NCBI GenBank assembly: GCA_965116325.1
Contig: OZ220675.1
Location: 1,922,001 to 1,986,000, forward strand
Length of the DNA: 64,000 nt
Direction of reading: 5' to 3'
From: JAGWBF01 sp965116325
Lineage (GTDB): Bacteria > Chloroflexota > Dehalococcoidia > Lucifugimonadales > JAGWBF01
Both the position numbers and the translations under genes were made by a program. Shown here in pieces: positions 1 through 9,094 of this stretch (positions are counted from its first letter, which is position 1; each line of letters opens with the position of its first letter). The notes under the pieces are model-generated. The model was not told the DNA's origin. It saw nothing but the letters and a program-made list of their open reading frames with translations, and made no database searches.

Positions 1-1
1 G

Positions 2-322
2 TGGACGGCAGCCCGCTACGACATTCCGGTTACCTGGGTTGTCTGCAACAATCGCAGCTACAAGATCCTGAAAGTCAACCTGGAGATATACCTGCGGGAT
101 ATGCTGAAGGACCAGGAGCGCCAAAGCGAATACATGGGCATGGACTTCGATCTGCCCCTGAACGTGTCCGGCATCGCCGAGGGCTTCGGCGTGCACGGCA
201 AGAAGGTGGAAGCCTCCAACGACCTGCGTCCTGCCCTGGAAGAGGCGTTCAGCTTGGGCAAGCCCGCCGTGGTGGATGTGGTGATCGATGGCTCCCTGAA
301 GCCCAGCCCCTCGGCTTTCTAA
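2..322 (+). CDS. ThDP-dependent enzyme, C-terminal fragment (acetolactate synthase/benzoylformate decarboxylase-like)
   Basis: The reading frame is open from the window edge to a TAA stop and gives about 106 residues; the start lies outside the window. It contains the pattern TAARYDIPVTWVVCNN, which resembles the C-terminal pyrophosphate-binding half of thiamine-diphosphate enzymes. There the sequence GDG...NN...Y holds Mg2+ and the cofactor, and here the NNRSYKILK segment is visible. A final Rossmann-like strand follows (KPAVVDVVIDG). Such enzymes decarboxylate or ligate 2-oxo acids. The substrate cannot be told from this fragment. A convergent terminator hairpin follows it. Confidence 0.8.
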   Translation, partial: WTAARYDIPVTWVVCNNRSYKILKVNLEIYLRDMLKDQERQSEYMGMDFDLPLNVSGIAEGFGVHGKKVEASNDLRPALEEAFSLGKPAVVDVVIDGSLKPSPSAF

Positions 323-352
323 CCTCCGGGGTCACAGGTATCCGATGCAAGA

Positions 353-382
353 TTAAGGGCAGGCCAAACAGCCTGCCCTTAG
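353..382. terminator. Bidirectional intrinsic-terminator-like hairpin between convergent genes
   Basis: AAGGGCAGGC (355-364) pairs perfectly with GCCTGCCCTT (371-380) around a 6-nt loop, and a flanking T-A pair extends it to 11 bp. It sits between the ThDP enzyme (+) and the lactonase (-), where a shared terminator is expected. The downstream T tracts are short, so the strength is uncertain. Confidence 0.7.
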
Positions 383-411
383 CTTTCGAGTCCCTTTGGA
401 TAAGCAGCCGG

Positions 412-1266
412 TTAGGCCCAGGGAGGTTTTGCTCCAGGGGTTTTTACCCGGACAGTGTACACAGAACTGCGGGCTGTAAGGAACAGGGTGCGATAGTCCG
501 AGCCCCCGAAGGCGCAGTTGGCGGGCACCTCGTCGGTTCGCAGCACTCCGATAAGCTCTCCCTGCTGGTCGAATATCCAGGTGCCCCCGGGGCCGGTGCA
601 GAACACCCGCCCTTCGGCATCCACCTTCATGCCGTCGGGCACCTCCTCCTCGGGGGAGGAGAGGTCGGCAAACACCCGGCTGTTGGCTAGCGAGCCGTCG
701 GCCTGTACATCGAAAGCCCGGATATACTTGTGCTCCCTGCTGTTTGCCACGTACAGCACCTTCTCGTCGGGGGAGAGGGCCAGCCCGTTGGGGTACTCGC
801 AGTCGGTGGTCAGCAGCGTAAGGGTGCCGTCGGGGAAGAGGCGGAAGACGCCGGAATAGTCCAGCTCCCGGTCTTCGGGCGCTATGCGAGAGTTCGGGTC
901 CGTGAAGCAGATGCTGCCGTCGGACATGCAGATTACATCGTTGACCCTGTTCAGACGCTTACCCTGGTAGCTGTCGGCCAGGACGCTGATGTTCCCGTCC
1001 TTTTCTGTGCGAGTAACGCGCCGGGCAGACATCTCGCACATGATCAGCCGTCCCTGCAGGTCCAGGGTCAGGCCGTTGCCCTCGTTGGTGTTCTCCCGGG
1101 CTGTCCTGTAACGCTGGCCCGGCGACCATCTCAGGAGCAAGCTTCTCCGGATATCCACGAATAAGAGATAACCGTCGGGGTGCCAGAGAGGGCCCTCGGT
1201 AAATTCGAATCCGGTTGTAAGTCGTTCGGGTTCCCCGGTGATTACAGAGGACAGGTCATCTGCCAA
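412..1266 (-). CDS. SMP-30/gluconolactonase-like family protein
   Basis: This 284-residue protein is a six-bladed propeller of the SMP-30/gluconolaconase/LRE family. Members hydrolyse lactones using one divalent metal. The expected metal-ligand positions are present: Glu24 in FTEGPLW, an Asn in NRVNDV, an Asn in YPNGLALSPDE, and an Asp in VPDGMKVDAEG. There is no signal peptide, so it should be cytosolic. The length matches the family (about 280-300). It lies downstream of a VOC protein and ComEC on the same strand, in a region rich in catabolic enzymes. The true substrate (sugar lactone or organophosphate-like ester) is not determinable. Confidence 0.88.
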   Translation of the reverse strand: MADDLSSVITGEPERLTTGFEFTEGPLWHPDGYLLFVDIRRSLLLRWSPGQRYRTARENTNEGNGLTLDLQGRLIMCEMSARRVTRTEKDGNISVLADSYQGKRLNRVNDVICMSDGSICFTDPNSRIAPEDRELDYSGVFRLFPDGTLTLLTTDCEYPNGLALSPDEKVLYVANSREHKYIRAFDVQADGSLANSRVFADLSSPEEEVPDGMKVDAEGRVFCTGPGGTWIFDQQGELIGVLRTDEVPANCAFGGSDYRTLFLTARSSVYTVRVKTPGAKPPWA

Positions 1267-1317
1267 GGGACTACACCTCCTGGATCGCAGTTACGGGGCT
1301 CCTTGTCGGCCGGTTTC

Positions 1318-1767
1318 CTAGCTGTAGTGGCGAAGCTCCACGACGTTGTCGTCGGGGTCGTAGATGTACAGTGAGGTCCCGTTGCCATGGGCGCCCCAGC
1401 GGGTGCCGGGCCCCTGCTGCACCTCAATGCCCAAGGACAAGCATTGGCTCTTCAGAGCTTCCATGTCCTGGGATTCTATCACCATGCAGAAATGGTCTTG
1501 GTTCTTGATGCCGTCCTTGCCTATGGGCGGCTGGTCGGGGGAAGGGAAGAAGTCGATGATGGTGTCAGCATTGAGGCGGGCTGACGGAAAGCGGACGTTC
1601 CCGGCCTTGAAATCGTCCAGGCGAAGTATTTCCATGCCCAGTACCTCGTTGTAGAAGCGAAGCGATGCATCCACATCCCTGCATCTTAGTACTATATGGT
1701 CCATCTCGACGATCTTGACCAGGGGCTGGGTCTTGGGAAGCGCTTCCAAGTCTGCTTGAGTTGACAT
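1318..1767 (-). CDS. VOC (glyoxalase/extradiol dioxygenase fold) protein
   Basis: This 149-residue single-domain protein carries the vicinal-oxygen-chelate signature. His24 in MDHIVLRCRD, His92 in QDHFCMVIE and Glu144 in the terminal NVVELRHYS are the usual metal ligands, and GTSLYIYDPDDNVVEL is the typical last beta-alpha-beta element. I chose the ATG at 1767 because AGGAGGCC lies just upstream and the 35 residues of the longer frame have no similarity to the family. Members include glyoxalase I, fosfomycin-resistance proteins and ring-cleavage enzymes; this one cannot be assigned. It sits between comEC and the lactonase gene. Confidence 0.87.
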   Translation of the reverse strand: MSTQADLEALPKTQPLVKIVEMDHIVLRCRDVDASLRFYNEVLGMEILRLDDFKAGNVRFPSARLNADTIIDFFPSPDQPPIGKDGIKNQDHFCMVIESQDMEALKSQCLSLGIEVQQGPGTRWGAHGNGTSLYIYDPDDNVVELRHYS

Positions 1768-1868
1768 TATTAGGCCTCCTTGATGGCCTTTTGGCGCCCT
1801 TTTGAGGCCCTTTTGGGGATTGTATGGTGAGCCCAATTTAGTGTCAAGGAAGGTCAGCCGTCCCGCGC

Positions 1869-4319
1869 TCACTTGGTCGAGTTCACCCAGAGACGGGCGC
1901 CGTCGGTCATGAACCTTATGTCCCCGGACTGGGCGGTGTTGTAAATCATCTCTGTGCCCACACTGCCCTGCAGCCTGGCCACAACATCGGGATGGGGGTG
2001 GCCGTAGGGGTTGTTTGCCCCGGAGCTGATGACCGCGATGACCGGAGAAACCTGTCGCAGGAATCCAGGGGTGGTGGAGGTGCGGCTACCATGGTGAGGG
2101 ACCTGAAGCACCTCCGCATCCAAGAGTGCTTCTTCCCTCATCAGTCGCCGTTCCGCTTCAGCCTCGATGTCTGCTGTCAAAAGGAAAGAGATGTCCCCGT
2201 AGGTTAACATAAGGACTAAGCTATTGTTATTGTTGCTGGCTAGGTCTGATTGGACGGGGACGGGATTCAGCACTTCGATGTAGACCTCACCATCCAGCAC
2301 AAAGGACTGTCCTGCCGAGGCCTCCAGTCTTGTGACCTGCTTTGCCTCGATGGCTGAACGCCACTCTTCGTACAAGGGGTTCTCGGTTTCCCCCGGGCCC
2401 TCCAACGCAAGGCCAACGTCATATCGCCGGACGACTTCGGAGAGGCCTCTGAAATGGTCTTCGTCGGGATGGGTGAGCACAACAACGTCCAGGCTGCGGT
2501 CCAAGGGGCCCATGATTCCCCCAATGCTGCGGGCAGCATCCTTCGAGGATGGGCCTCCGTCCACTAACACCTGGGAACCACCGGGTCCTTCGATGAAGAT
2601 GCTTTGCCCTTGGCCGATGTCCAGGAAGGTGACTGACAGCATCTTGCCCGAGGAACCGAGAGCAGCCGACCACGTAAGCATAGCCACCACGGACGCTCCG
2701 GCGATTAACGCGACATACCCTCCCGCATGCAGCTTCCGTCGATGGTCCCTCATCTCAGGACGCCGAAGGCCCGCGACAGCTTCCGTGAGCCATCTTCCAA
2801 GCCCTGCCGCTCTACCCCTCACGTTCAAGGGGATAGCCAGCATGAGGCCGAGCAGTGCGTAGTACCCCCACACCAAGAGGCCGTTAAGCTGAGGCACAGA
2901 AAACGTACTCCCCGGCACCCTAGAGAACAGGTCGGTCAACCTGACCAGGTACTCCAGGAAGAGCCAGGGAAGCCAGCCCATCCCTTGCCCCAGTTCCGGG
3001 AGGACCACCCCAATTGACGCGGTGGCGGCTGCGCTGACCAGCAGAAATGGCATAGCGGGCAGCGCCATCACCGTGGCAGCCACCCCCACGGTGGGGACCT
3101 GCTGAAAGTTAAAGGCCACAAGGGGAAGAGTGAAGATGGTTGCCGCAATCGAGGTGGCTATCGCCAGGGTGACGAATCGATTGACCTCTCCCGATGCTAC
3201 CCCTTCGTAGTCACGATGAACGTACTTGCTCCACCATCGCCCCTCGGAGGAGAGGAGCAGGGCGATTCCTGCCATGGCAGCGAAGCTGAGCTGGAATGAG
3301 ATGTCATGAAGCACCGAAGGTTGGAGCCCAACCATGATGCCGGCGGCCAAGGCCAGTGCTGGGAAAACACTGCGCGGACGCCCGACAGCTTGGGCAACCA
3401 GGTAGATGGTGCCCATGATGGCTGCCCTCTCCACCGACGCGGACAAGCCGCTGATCACGGCATATCCCCATATGACCAATAGGGGCAGCACCAGGTACAT
3501 CTGCCGCCGTTTGCCCAGCAGCCAGACCGCCCCGCCCAGGGTGATCAGCAGTAGCACGCCAACGTGGAGGCCGGAGATGGCCAGAAGGTGAGAGGTGCCC
3601 GTATTCCGGAATGCGTCTGTGATATCCGGCGGCAGGTCCCCTCTCTTCCCCAGGAGCAGCGCTTTGGCCAAGGCCGACTGAGGGTCGGGGAGGACGTGCT
3701 CCAAGCTGTTCGATAGCCTTTCCCGCGCTGCATAAACGGCGCCGAGGACCGGACTGCCTCCGCCATCGCCCAGGTATCGGACCTCTGGCCGGCCCATAAC
3801 TCCGACGACGCCCTGGTTCGTCAGGTAGCGTCCGTAGTCGAACCCTCCCGTGGAGTCCGGCTGTGTGATGGAGCCCGTAAGCTCCAGGAAATCTCCGTAC
3901 TTAAAGAAGGGGGACGTCCGGGCTGCAGCCAGCTCCAGTGGTGGGCGGGCATACACCAGCACCTTGCCGTCGGCTTCCACGGTAACGTCCTGGGCCTGGA
4001 TTTGGTCCATTTCCAGGTGGAACTCCACGTTCCCTGCCGACGCCTCTGGATCGGAGACAACAACTCCCCGGACCGTTGCCGCTCCCTGCGCCTCGGGCAA
4101 GGGGGTGCCGGCGTAGTCCATTCCCTCGGTCCTGAAGGCAGCCAGCACCAGGACCAACAACAGTACGGGCACGGTGATGGGAAAGCGGGCCAAAAGGAAG
4201 ATGGCGCCGAGGATGACGGATGCGACCAGGAAGAGCAGAAGCGCGGTCGTATCGACGGCGACCTCCAAGGCTATGAAGGTCCCAATCAGCCAAGCGGCCG
4301 CCAGGGGAACTAGCTTCAT
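1869..4319 (-). CDS. comEC: ComEC/Rec2 DNA-uptake channel
   Basis: The 816-residue protein has the full ComEC architecture. Hydrophobic N-terminal helices are followed by the DUF4131 beta domain (about 75-190). The Competence membrane domain follows (about 210-500, with the family signature GTSHLLAISGLHVGVLLL), then a C-terminal metallo-beta-lactamase-fold domain. The metal-binding stretch of that last domain reads LTHPDEDHFRGL and a later motif reads VPHHGSRTS. ComEC carries single-stranded DNA across the membrane during natural transformation. DprA is encoded 24 kb away, so at least two transformation proteins are present. HPDEDH varies from the commoner HPHADH, but the key Asp and His are kept. 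Confidence 0.95.
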   Translation of the reverse strand: MKLVPLAAAWLIGTFIALEVAVDTTALLLFLVASVILGAIFLLARFPITVPVLLLVLVLAAFRTEGMDYAGTPLPEAQGAATVRGVVVSDPEASAGNVEFHLEMDQIQAQDVTVEADGKVLVYARPPLELAAARTSPFFKYGDFLELTGSITQPDSTGGFDYGRYLTNQGVVGVMGRPEVRYLGDGGGSPVLGAVYAARERLSNSLEHVLPDPQSALAKALLLGKRGDLPPDITDAFRNTGTSHLLAISGLHVGVLLLITLGGAVWLLGKRRQMYLVLPLLVIWGYAVISGLSASVERAAIMGTIYLVAQAVGRPRSVFPALALAAGIMVGLQPSVLHDISFQLSFAAMAGIALLLSSEGRWWSKYVHRDYEGVASGEVNRFVTLAIATSIAATIFTLPLVAFNFQQVPTVGVAATVMALPAMPFLLVSAAATASIGVVLPELGQGMGWLPWLFLEYLVRLTDLFSRVPGSTFSVPQLNGLLVWGYYALLGLMLAIPLNVRGRAAGLGRWLTEAVAGLRRPEMRDHRRKLHAGGYVALIAGASVVAMLTWSAALGSSGKMLSVTFLDIGQGQSIFIEGPGGSQVLVDGGPSSKDAARSIGGIMGPLDRSLDVVVLTHPDEDHFRGLSEVVRRYDVGLALEGPGETENPLYEEWRSAIEAKQVTRLEASAGQSFVLDGEVYIEVLNPVPVQSDLASNNNNSLVLMLTYGDISFLLTADIEAEAERRLMREEALLDAEVLQVPHHGSRTSTTPGFLRQVSPVIAVISSGANNPYGHPHPDVVARLQGSVGTEMIYNTAQSGDIRFMTDGARLWVNSTK

Positions 4320-4568
4320 GGCCTCGTAGGACCTTGGGCAGGCGGCCTGCTTCCGGATGTCGTGGGTGTTAGCTCCATAGAGGCTGCATTATAGGATAGT
4401 TTCCGGCGGCGGACTCCTCACCCTGTATCCGTGGCCAATCTCGAGGCCAGTCCCAGCTTTGAGGGGTCTCTATTGACACTGCAGAACGACCTACCTACAC
4501 TCGATCCCGTTACCAAGAGATTCCCCTGCTTCTCCCTGGCTCCAAACCCTTGCCCAAGGAGACCTCCC

Positions 4569-5861
4569 ATGACCCAGAGAGCTGCTTTCCTCAGCCAGCC
4601 CTACGGCGCTTACCACCATCGGGATGTTCCACTTGAGGATAGGGAGCTTACCCACGTTGGGCCGGGAACGCCCTGCGGCGAGTACCTAAGGCGCTTCTGG
4701 CACCCTGTCGCCGCCTCCTATGAGCTCAAGGATGTACCCATTCCCATTCGGATCATGGGTGAAGACCTCATCATATTCCGGGACCTGAGTGGGCGCGTCG
4801 GGCTGATGGAGCGCCACTGCCCCCATAGGGGCACCTCCCTGGAGTTCGGCCTTCTGTCAGAGCAAGGCATCCGCTGCTGCTATCACGGCTGGCTCTTCGA
4901 TGCTGACGGCACCATCCTGGAGACCCCGGGAGAGCCCGCCGACAGCACCTTGAAGGACCGCCTGTGCCATGGGGCTTACCCCACAAGGGAACACTGCGGC
5001 CTCGTATTCGCATACATGGGGCCAAAAGAGATGCAGCCCCCATTCCCTGTGTTCGACACCATCGTCGGGGAGGGCGAAGTGGGGCACCGACCGTCCTCGG
5101 CAGACGGCGGAAAGCACTACATGCCCTGCAACTGGCTCCAGATCAAAGAGAACAGCATGGACCCGGTCCACACCGCTTTTCTTCACACCATCGTGTCCGG
5201 TGCCCAGTTCACCGAGGAGTTCGGGGTGATCCCGGAGCTGGACTTCATCGAAACCCCAATCGGCATGGTGTACATCGCCACCCGCAGGGTTGGGGACAAC
5301 GTTTGGGTGCGCATGAACGACTTCATCCCTCCCAACATCCACCAGGTTGCCTCCAGCTCAGAGGATGGCAAGCAGGAGCATGGATTCGACCGGCCCTGGC
5401 TCACCCAATGGTCTGTGCCTGTGGATGACAACGAGACCATGAACATCCGGCTTCGTCACTACAGCGAGGATGAGTACCGCTCATCTAACAGACCTCCGGT
5501 ACTCACCTTCGGCCAGGCCGAGGACAGGGAGCTTGAAGCAAGGCAGAGGGTGCCCGGTGACTACGATGCTATGAGTACCATACATTGGGGAATGTCACGC
5601 CATGGCTTGGAGCACCTGGGCTACACGGACCGGGGGATCATCATGCTGAGAAACCTGGTGCGCAAGGGTATCCGGGATGTCCAGGATGGTCGCAGCCCTC
5701 TAGGGACCCATCACTCCGCAGGCCAGGTGGTCCGCACTTACGCCAACGACACCGTGGTCAGGGTCCCCGCGGCCCCCAGCTCGGAAGAGGATGCCTTGCT
5801 CCTGCGGGAGACGGGGTTGAAGGTTGCCCAGGGATACATCGACAATCCGCCCCAGTTCTGA
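4569..5861 (+). CDS. Rieske [2Fe-2S] aromatic-ring-hydroxylating oxygenase, alpha subunit
   Basis: This is a 430-residue oxygenase component. The Rieske cluster ligands are Cys84-x-His86 (HCPHRG) and Cys103-x2-His106 (CCYHGW). The mononuclear iron site is His201 and His206 in NSMDPVHTAFLHT, with an Asp expected later. The arrangement resembles phthalate-dioxygenase-type enzymes that demethylate or dihydroxylate aromatics. I chose the ATG at 4569 because AAGGAGACC lies 5-12 nt upstream and the 46 residues before it do not look like protein. No reductase or ferredoxin gene is adjacent. It is followed by an amidohydrolase gene 63 nt downstream. Confidence 0.92.
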   Translation: MTQRAAFLSQPYGAYHHRDVPLEDRELTHVGPGTPCGEYLRRFWHPVAASYELKDVPIPIRIMGEDLIIFRDLSGRVGLMERHCPHRGTSLEFGLLSEQGIRCCYHGWLFDADGTILETPGEPADSTLKDRLCHGAYPTREHCGLVFAYMGPKEMQPPFPVFDTIVGEGEVGHRPSSADGGKHYMPCNWLQIKENSMDPVHTAFLHTIVSGAQFTEEFGVIPELDFIETPIGMVYIATRRVGDNVWVRMNDFIPPNIHQVASSSEDGKQEHGFDRPWLTQWSVPVDDNETMNIRLRHYSEDEYRSSNRPPVLTFGQAEDRELEARQRVPGDYDAMSTIHWGMSRHGLEHLGYTDRGIIMLRNLVRKGIRDVQDGRSPLGTHHSAGQVVRTYANDTVVRVPAAPSSEEDALLLRETGLKVAQGYIDNPPQF

Positions 5862-5924
5862 CCCCCTCCATATCCTTCGACTTCTGGGCATCGGTGCCAG
5901 CTAAATGATCCGGGGAGGTGCAGC

Positions 5925-7145
5925 GTGGACCTTGTGATTCGAAACGCCGTTATCGTCGGCTATCCGGAACTTCAGGACATAGGGATCGATGGGGGAGTAA
6001 TCACCACCATCGCCGACAACATCGAAGGTCGCGGCACCGAGGAGATTGATGCCGCTGGGCACCTGGTGTCCCCCGGATTTGTGGACACCCACCTTCACCT
6101 GGACAAATGCCTGGTGCTTGACCGGTACGACTGGGGTGACCGGGAGTACCAGGCGACGCCCAGGCTAACGGCAGTCCATGAGTCCAACAAGATCAAACCC
6201 TCCTTCACCGTGGAGGATGTCCGGGATCGGGCCATCCGCCATGCAGTGATGTGCGCTTCTCATGGCACCACCACCATAAGGACTCATGCGGAGGTGGACC
6301 CGGTCATGGGCTTTACAGGCATAAAGGGAGTGCTCCAGGCCCGGGAGGCCTGCAAGGACTTCATCGACATGCAGATCGTCTGCAACGCCTTCTGTGGCTA
6401 CTTCTACGGGGAGGGTTTTGCGGCCGAGCCCGACATGGACAGGATGTTCCGGGAGGCTATCGAGATGGGCTGCGACGCCGTTGGGGGGGTTACCGAGGGG
6501 GACCCCGACGGCAAAGGCCACGTGGACTACATCTTCGCTCTTGCCAAGGAGTACGACAAAGATGTGGACTTCCACTGCGACCAGATAACCACGCCGCCGC
6601 CCTTCTACATTCCATACATTGCGGAAAAGACCATGGCCGAGGGGATGCAAGGGCGAGTGCTCCTGGGCCACTGCCACGCTATAGCCCACGTCAGCGCCGA
6701 GGAGAGGCAGCGGGCCATCGGGCTGCTTAAAGATGCCAGGGTCAGCATGTGCGTCACCCCCTTCACCACCGTCCAGGAAAGGATACTGGAACCTTCCCTG
6801 GGGGGCGTAACCGCCACCTACATGACGGACAATGTGCAGGACGGCTGGCAGCCCTTCGGCAACGGCGACATGCTTCTGCTTACTGCTTTCGTCTCCCGGC
6901 TGGGCACATGGCGCAGCAGCCGGGAGATGGACCGCATCTTCGACATTGGCACCATCGATGCAGCCCGGGCAATCGGGATCGACGAAAAGCACGGGGTCGA
7001 GGAAGGCAAGGAGGCCGACCTGGTGGTCCTGGAAGCCTCCTCGAGGCATGAGGCTGTCGTTAACCAGGTGAAGAAGCTCTGGGTGATCAAGGCCGGCAGG
7101 CCCGTTGCCAGGGACAGGCAAATGCTGGTGCAGCCGAGCCTTTAA
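5925..7145 (+). CDS. Cytosine-deaminase-like amidohydrolase
   Basis: The 406-residue protein belongs to the amidohydrolase superfamily, CodA-like branch. It has an N-terminal beta sandwich and then THLHLDK (His56, His58), the metal-binding HxH with the LDK typical of cytosine deaminases. DVDFHCDQ, GHCHAIAH and TDNVQDGWQPFGNGDML supply the later metal and substrate positions. Start is GTG with GGGGAGGT 6 nt upstream. It follows the Rieske gene on the same strand and ends 3 nt from the convergent PIG-L gene. It probably hydrolyses a cyclic amide or amidine; cytosine itself is only one possibility. Confidence 0.88.
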   Translation: MDLVIRNAVIVGYPELQDIGIDGGVITTIADNIEGRGTEEIDAAGHLVSPGFVDTHLHLDKCLVLDRYDWGDREYQATPRLTAVHESNKIKPSFTVEDVRDRAIRHAVMCASHGTTTIRTHAEVDPVMGFTGIKGVLQAREACKDFIDMQIVCNAFCGYFYGEGFAAEPDMDRMFREAIEMGCDAVGGVTEGDPDGKGHVDYIFALAKEYDKDVDFHCDQITTPPPFYIPYIAEKTMAEGMQGRVLLGHCHAIAHVSAEERQRAIGLLKDARVSMCVTPFTTVQERILEPSLGGVTATYMTDNVQDGWQPFGNGDMLLLTAFVSRLGTWRSSREMDRIFDIGTIDAARAIGIDEKHGVEEGKEADLVVLEASSRHEAVVNQVKKLWVIKAGRPVARDRQMLVQPSL

Positions 7146-7148
7146 GGC

Positions 7149-7883
7149 CTAGATCCGGACCACCTCGAAGCCTATAGCATAGTCGCAGCCCAGGCGTTCT
7201 CCGATGATGGAGGCGTTCCACCTTAGCATCTCGTCGGGGTCCACCTGCTGGGACAGGTTTTCGATATAGACCTTGTGCTCCTGCAGGGACTTGATTCCCA
7301 GCTCTATGTAGTCGGTTACATCGACCCCATGGGTGGGGTTGGGGGAACCCCCGACAAACACCATGCTCACCTTGCCCCAGGGCTCCAGGCCTTCGTCCAG
7401 CAGCTCAGGGAATATCCAACGGTTGCCCGCATCCCGGGCGGCGTCCAGCACTGCCAAACCGGCCCAGCGGTGATCGGCCATGTTCAGGTTGCCTCGGCTC
7501 CACTGCAGGTGGTGGTTGCCGGTGATGAGCACGTCGGGCTTGCGCTTTCTTATCTCCCGCGAAATGTCCCGCCTCAAGGGCAGACCGTACTCGATTACCC
7601 CGTCCCTGTGCTCGAGGAACTCCACGACATCGACGCCCACCACCCTGGCGCTGGCCCGCTCCTCCTCCTCCCGCAAGGGCGCAGCCTCCTCGGGCGTCAT
7701 GGAGTCGATCCCGGCTTCACCGCGGGTGATGAGCAGGTAGGTAATCTCCTTGCCCTGGGAGGTCCATCGGGCGATGGCGTTGGCGGCGCCATACTCCAGG
7801 TCGTCGGGGTGGGCTACCACCGCCAGCGCCCTCTGCCAGGTTTCGGGAAGCGCCTGCAATCGGTTTGCTTCTTCCATTCTCAC
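7149..7883 (-). CDS. PIG-L/LmbE family N-deacetylase
   Basis: This 244-residue protein has the PIG-L metal motif AHPDDLE (His25, Asp27, Asp28) and a later MADHRWAG segment that supplies the third zinc-ligand region. The family removes acetyl groups from N-acetylglucosamine-type substrates, including mycothiol, bacillithiol and lincomycin pathway intermediates. The start is GTG at 7883, or ATG at 7877; no strong ribosome-binding site separates them. A 12-bp perfect hairpin separates it from the BNR gene upstream. The stop lies 3 nt from that of the convergent amidohydrolase. Confidence 0.87.
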   Translation of the reverse strand: MRMEEANRLQALPETWQRALAVVAHPDDLEYGAANAIARWTSQGKEITYLLITRGEAGIDSMTPEEAAPLREEEERASARVVGVDVVEFLEHRDGVIEYGLPLRRDISREIRKRKPDVLITGNHHLQWSRGNLNMADHRWAGLAVLDAARDAGNRWIFPELLDEGLEPWGKVSMVFVGGSPNPTHGVDVTDYIELGIKSLQEHKVYIENLSQQVDPDEMLRWNASIIGERLGCDYAIGFEVVRI

Positions 7884-7893
7884 GTCCCACTTT

Positions 7894-7926
7894 CGGGGCA
7901 GCCTGGCGCGATGTCAGGCTGCCCCG
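7894..7926 (-). terminator. Perfect 12-bp hairpin between BNR and PIG-L genes
   Basis: CGGGGCAGCCTG (7894-7905) pairs with CAGGCTGCCCCG (7915-7926) around a 9-nt loop. It lies between two minus-strand genes and only 11 nt before the PIG-L start. There is no T tract on the minus side, so it may be a processing or attenuation stem rather than a simple terminator. Confidence 0.55.
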
Positions 7927-7943
7927 TGAAGCTATGACACACC

Positions 7944-8951
7944 CTAGTTGGGTAGCACCGCCATGCCTCGACGCAGCTCGGAGAACTCCCGCTTTGACTT
8001 TACCCACCAGTCGCCCCTGTCCCTGCTGATGAATATCTGCCCGTGACGGCTTCCCGCCGCAACAAGGCCGGGCAGCATGGGATGGGTGGCCAGGCCGTAG
8101 ATGGGAGTGTTGGGTTCGATGGGAAGCTGTAGGTCCTCCCAGGACTCGCCCCGGTCCATGGAGCGGCGGATGCCTCCCTCGTACCCAGCGGCATCGTCGC
8201 CGGCGCCGACAAAGATGGTCTTGCCCATGTCGGCCAGCGCAACGTTTCGGAGGAAGGGCAAAGGCCAGTTGTCCACACCGGCGCCCGAGGCATGCCAAGT
8301 CTCGCCCTCGTCATTGCTGATTAGAATTTCGTTGTTCCGGTTGAGGATGACGCCTTTCCTGGGGCTGGCGCTGACGGCCACATCGTGCATATCGACGTAG
8401 TCGAAGGACATGTCGCCTGGAAGGTTGGGGCTGACATCGACCCAGGTGTCGCCCCCGTCTGTGCTACGGCGGACGCCATCGGCCTCGACGCATGCCCACA
8501 CGATGTTGTGGTCGATGGGGTCCACTGCGATGCCGGTTACCCGGTTAATCTCCGGGATTCGGTCGGGACCGGTCAGGGGGAATACCGGATTCCAGGGGCA
8601 GTCCAGCTTCTCGAAGGTGCGGGCGCCATCCCTGGAGCGATAGAGGAAGGGGGGCTTGGTCCCCGCATAGATGATGTCGGGGTCAACGGGATCCACGGCA
8701 ATCCTCCAGACCCACTGGTCGTTCAAGATATTATCCATCTGTTGGAAGGTTACGCCTCCGTCCTCGCTCTTGCAGATGCCGTTGTCGGTGCCTGCATACA
8801 CGACCGAGGGGTTGACGGGATCGGAGTGAACCTCATACACGCGGGTGTCTGCCACCATGGGGGTTGGGCGTCTCCAGTTCTTTCCGCCATCCCGGCTGAC
8901 GGACAAGCCTCGTCCCACAGTTCCTACCAGTATCGTGAAGTCGGCAATCAA
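7944..8951 (-). CDS. BNR/Asp-box repeat beta-propeller protein (paralogue 1)
   Basis: This 335-residue protein is built from Asp-box repeats (for example SRDGGKNW, SEDGGVTF, SRDGARTF, STDGGDTW, SNDEGETW, SMDRGESW). These mark sialidase/VPS10/photosystem-assembly-type propellers. No sialidase active-site arginine triad could be identified, so hydrolase activity is not supported. I chose TTG at 8951 because GGAGGTG lies 6 nt upstream and the protein then starts IADFTILVGTVGRGL, exactly matching the paralogue upstream. There is no signal peptide. It is a tandem duplicate of the gene at 9095-10117. Confidence 0.85.
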   Translation of the reverse strand: MIADFTILVGTVGRGLSVSRDGGKNWRRPTPMVADTRVYEVHSDPVNPSVVYAGTDNGICKSEDGGVTFQQMDNILNDQWVWRIAVDPVDPDIIYAGTKPPFLYRSRDGARTFEKLDCPWNPVFPLTGPDRIPEINRVTGIAVDPIDHNIVWACVEADGVRRSTDGGDTWVDVSPNLPGDMSFDYVDMHDVAVSASPRKGVILNRNNEILISNDEGETWHASGAGVDNWPLPFLRNVALADMGKTIFVGAGDDAAGYEGGIRRSMDRGESWEDLQLPIEPNTPIYGLATHPMLPGLVAAGSRHGQIFISRDRGDWWVKSKREFSELRRGMAVLPN

Positions 8952-9008
8952 GATTGCACCTCCAGATGTATTTTGGGCCCCTGGCTCCGGCCCTTTGTAC
9001 AAATCCAA

Positions 9009-9050
9009 GGCCCCACCGGGAGGGGAGGTGAACTCCCGTCCGGTGGGGCC
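9009..9050 (-). terminator. Long GC-rich hairpin between BNR paralogues
   Basis: GGCCCCACCGG (9009-9019) pairs with CCGGTGGGGCC (9040-9050), an 11-bp perfect stem with an inner GGGAG/CTCCC possibility. On the minus strand it follows the upstream BNR gene and is trailed by TTGGATTT. It may reduce read-through from the first to the second copy. Confidence 0.6.
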
Positions 9051-9094
9051 CGGATCATCCAGTTCCTTGTCTTGCGCGTTGGTCCCGGAGGGTC

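Noticed and set aside
1..690. Plus-strand frame of 229 codons at the window start
   Set aside because: It is out of frame with the ThDP-enzyme fragment and runs through the terminator into the lactonase gene.
6165..7121. Long antisense frame opposite the amidohydrolase (318 codons)
   Set aside because: It mirrors a gene with complete active-site motifs, and its protein is low-complexity in Gly, Pro and His.
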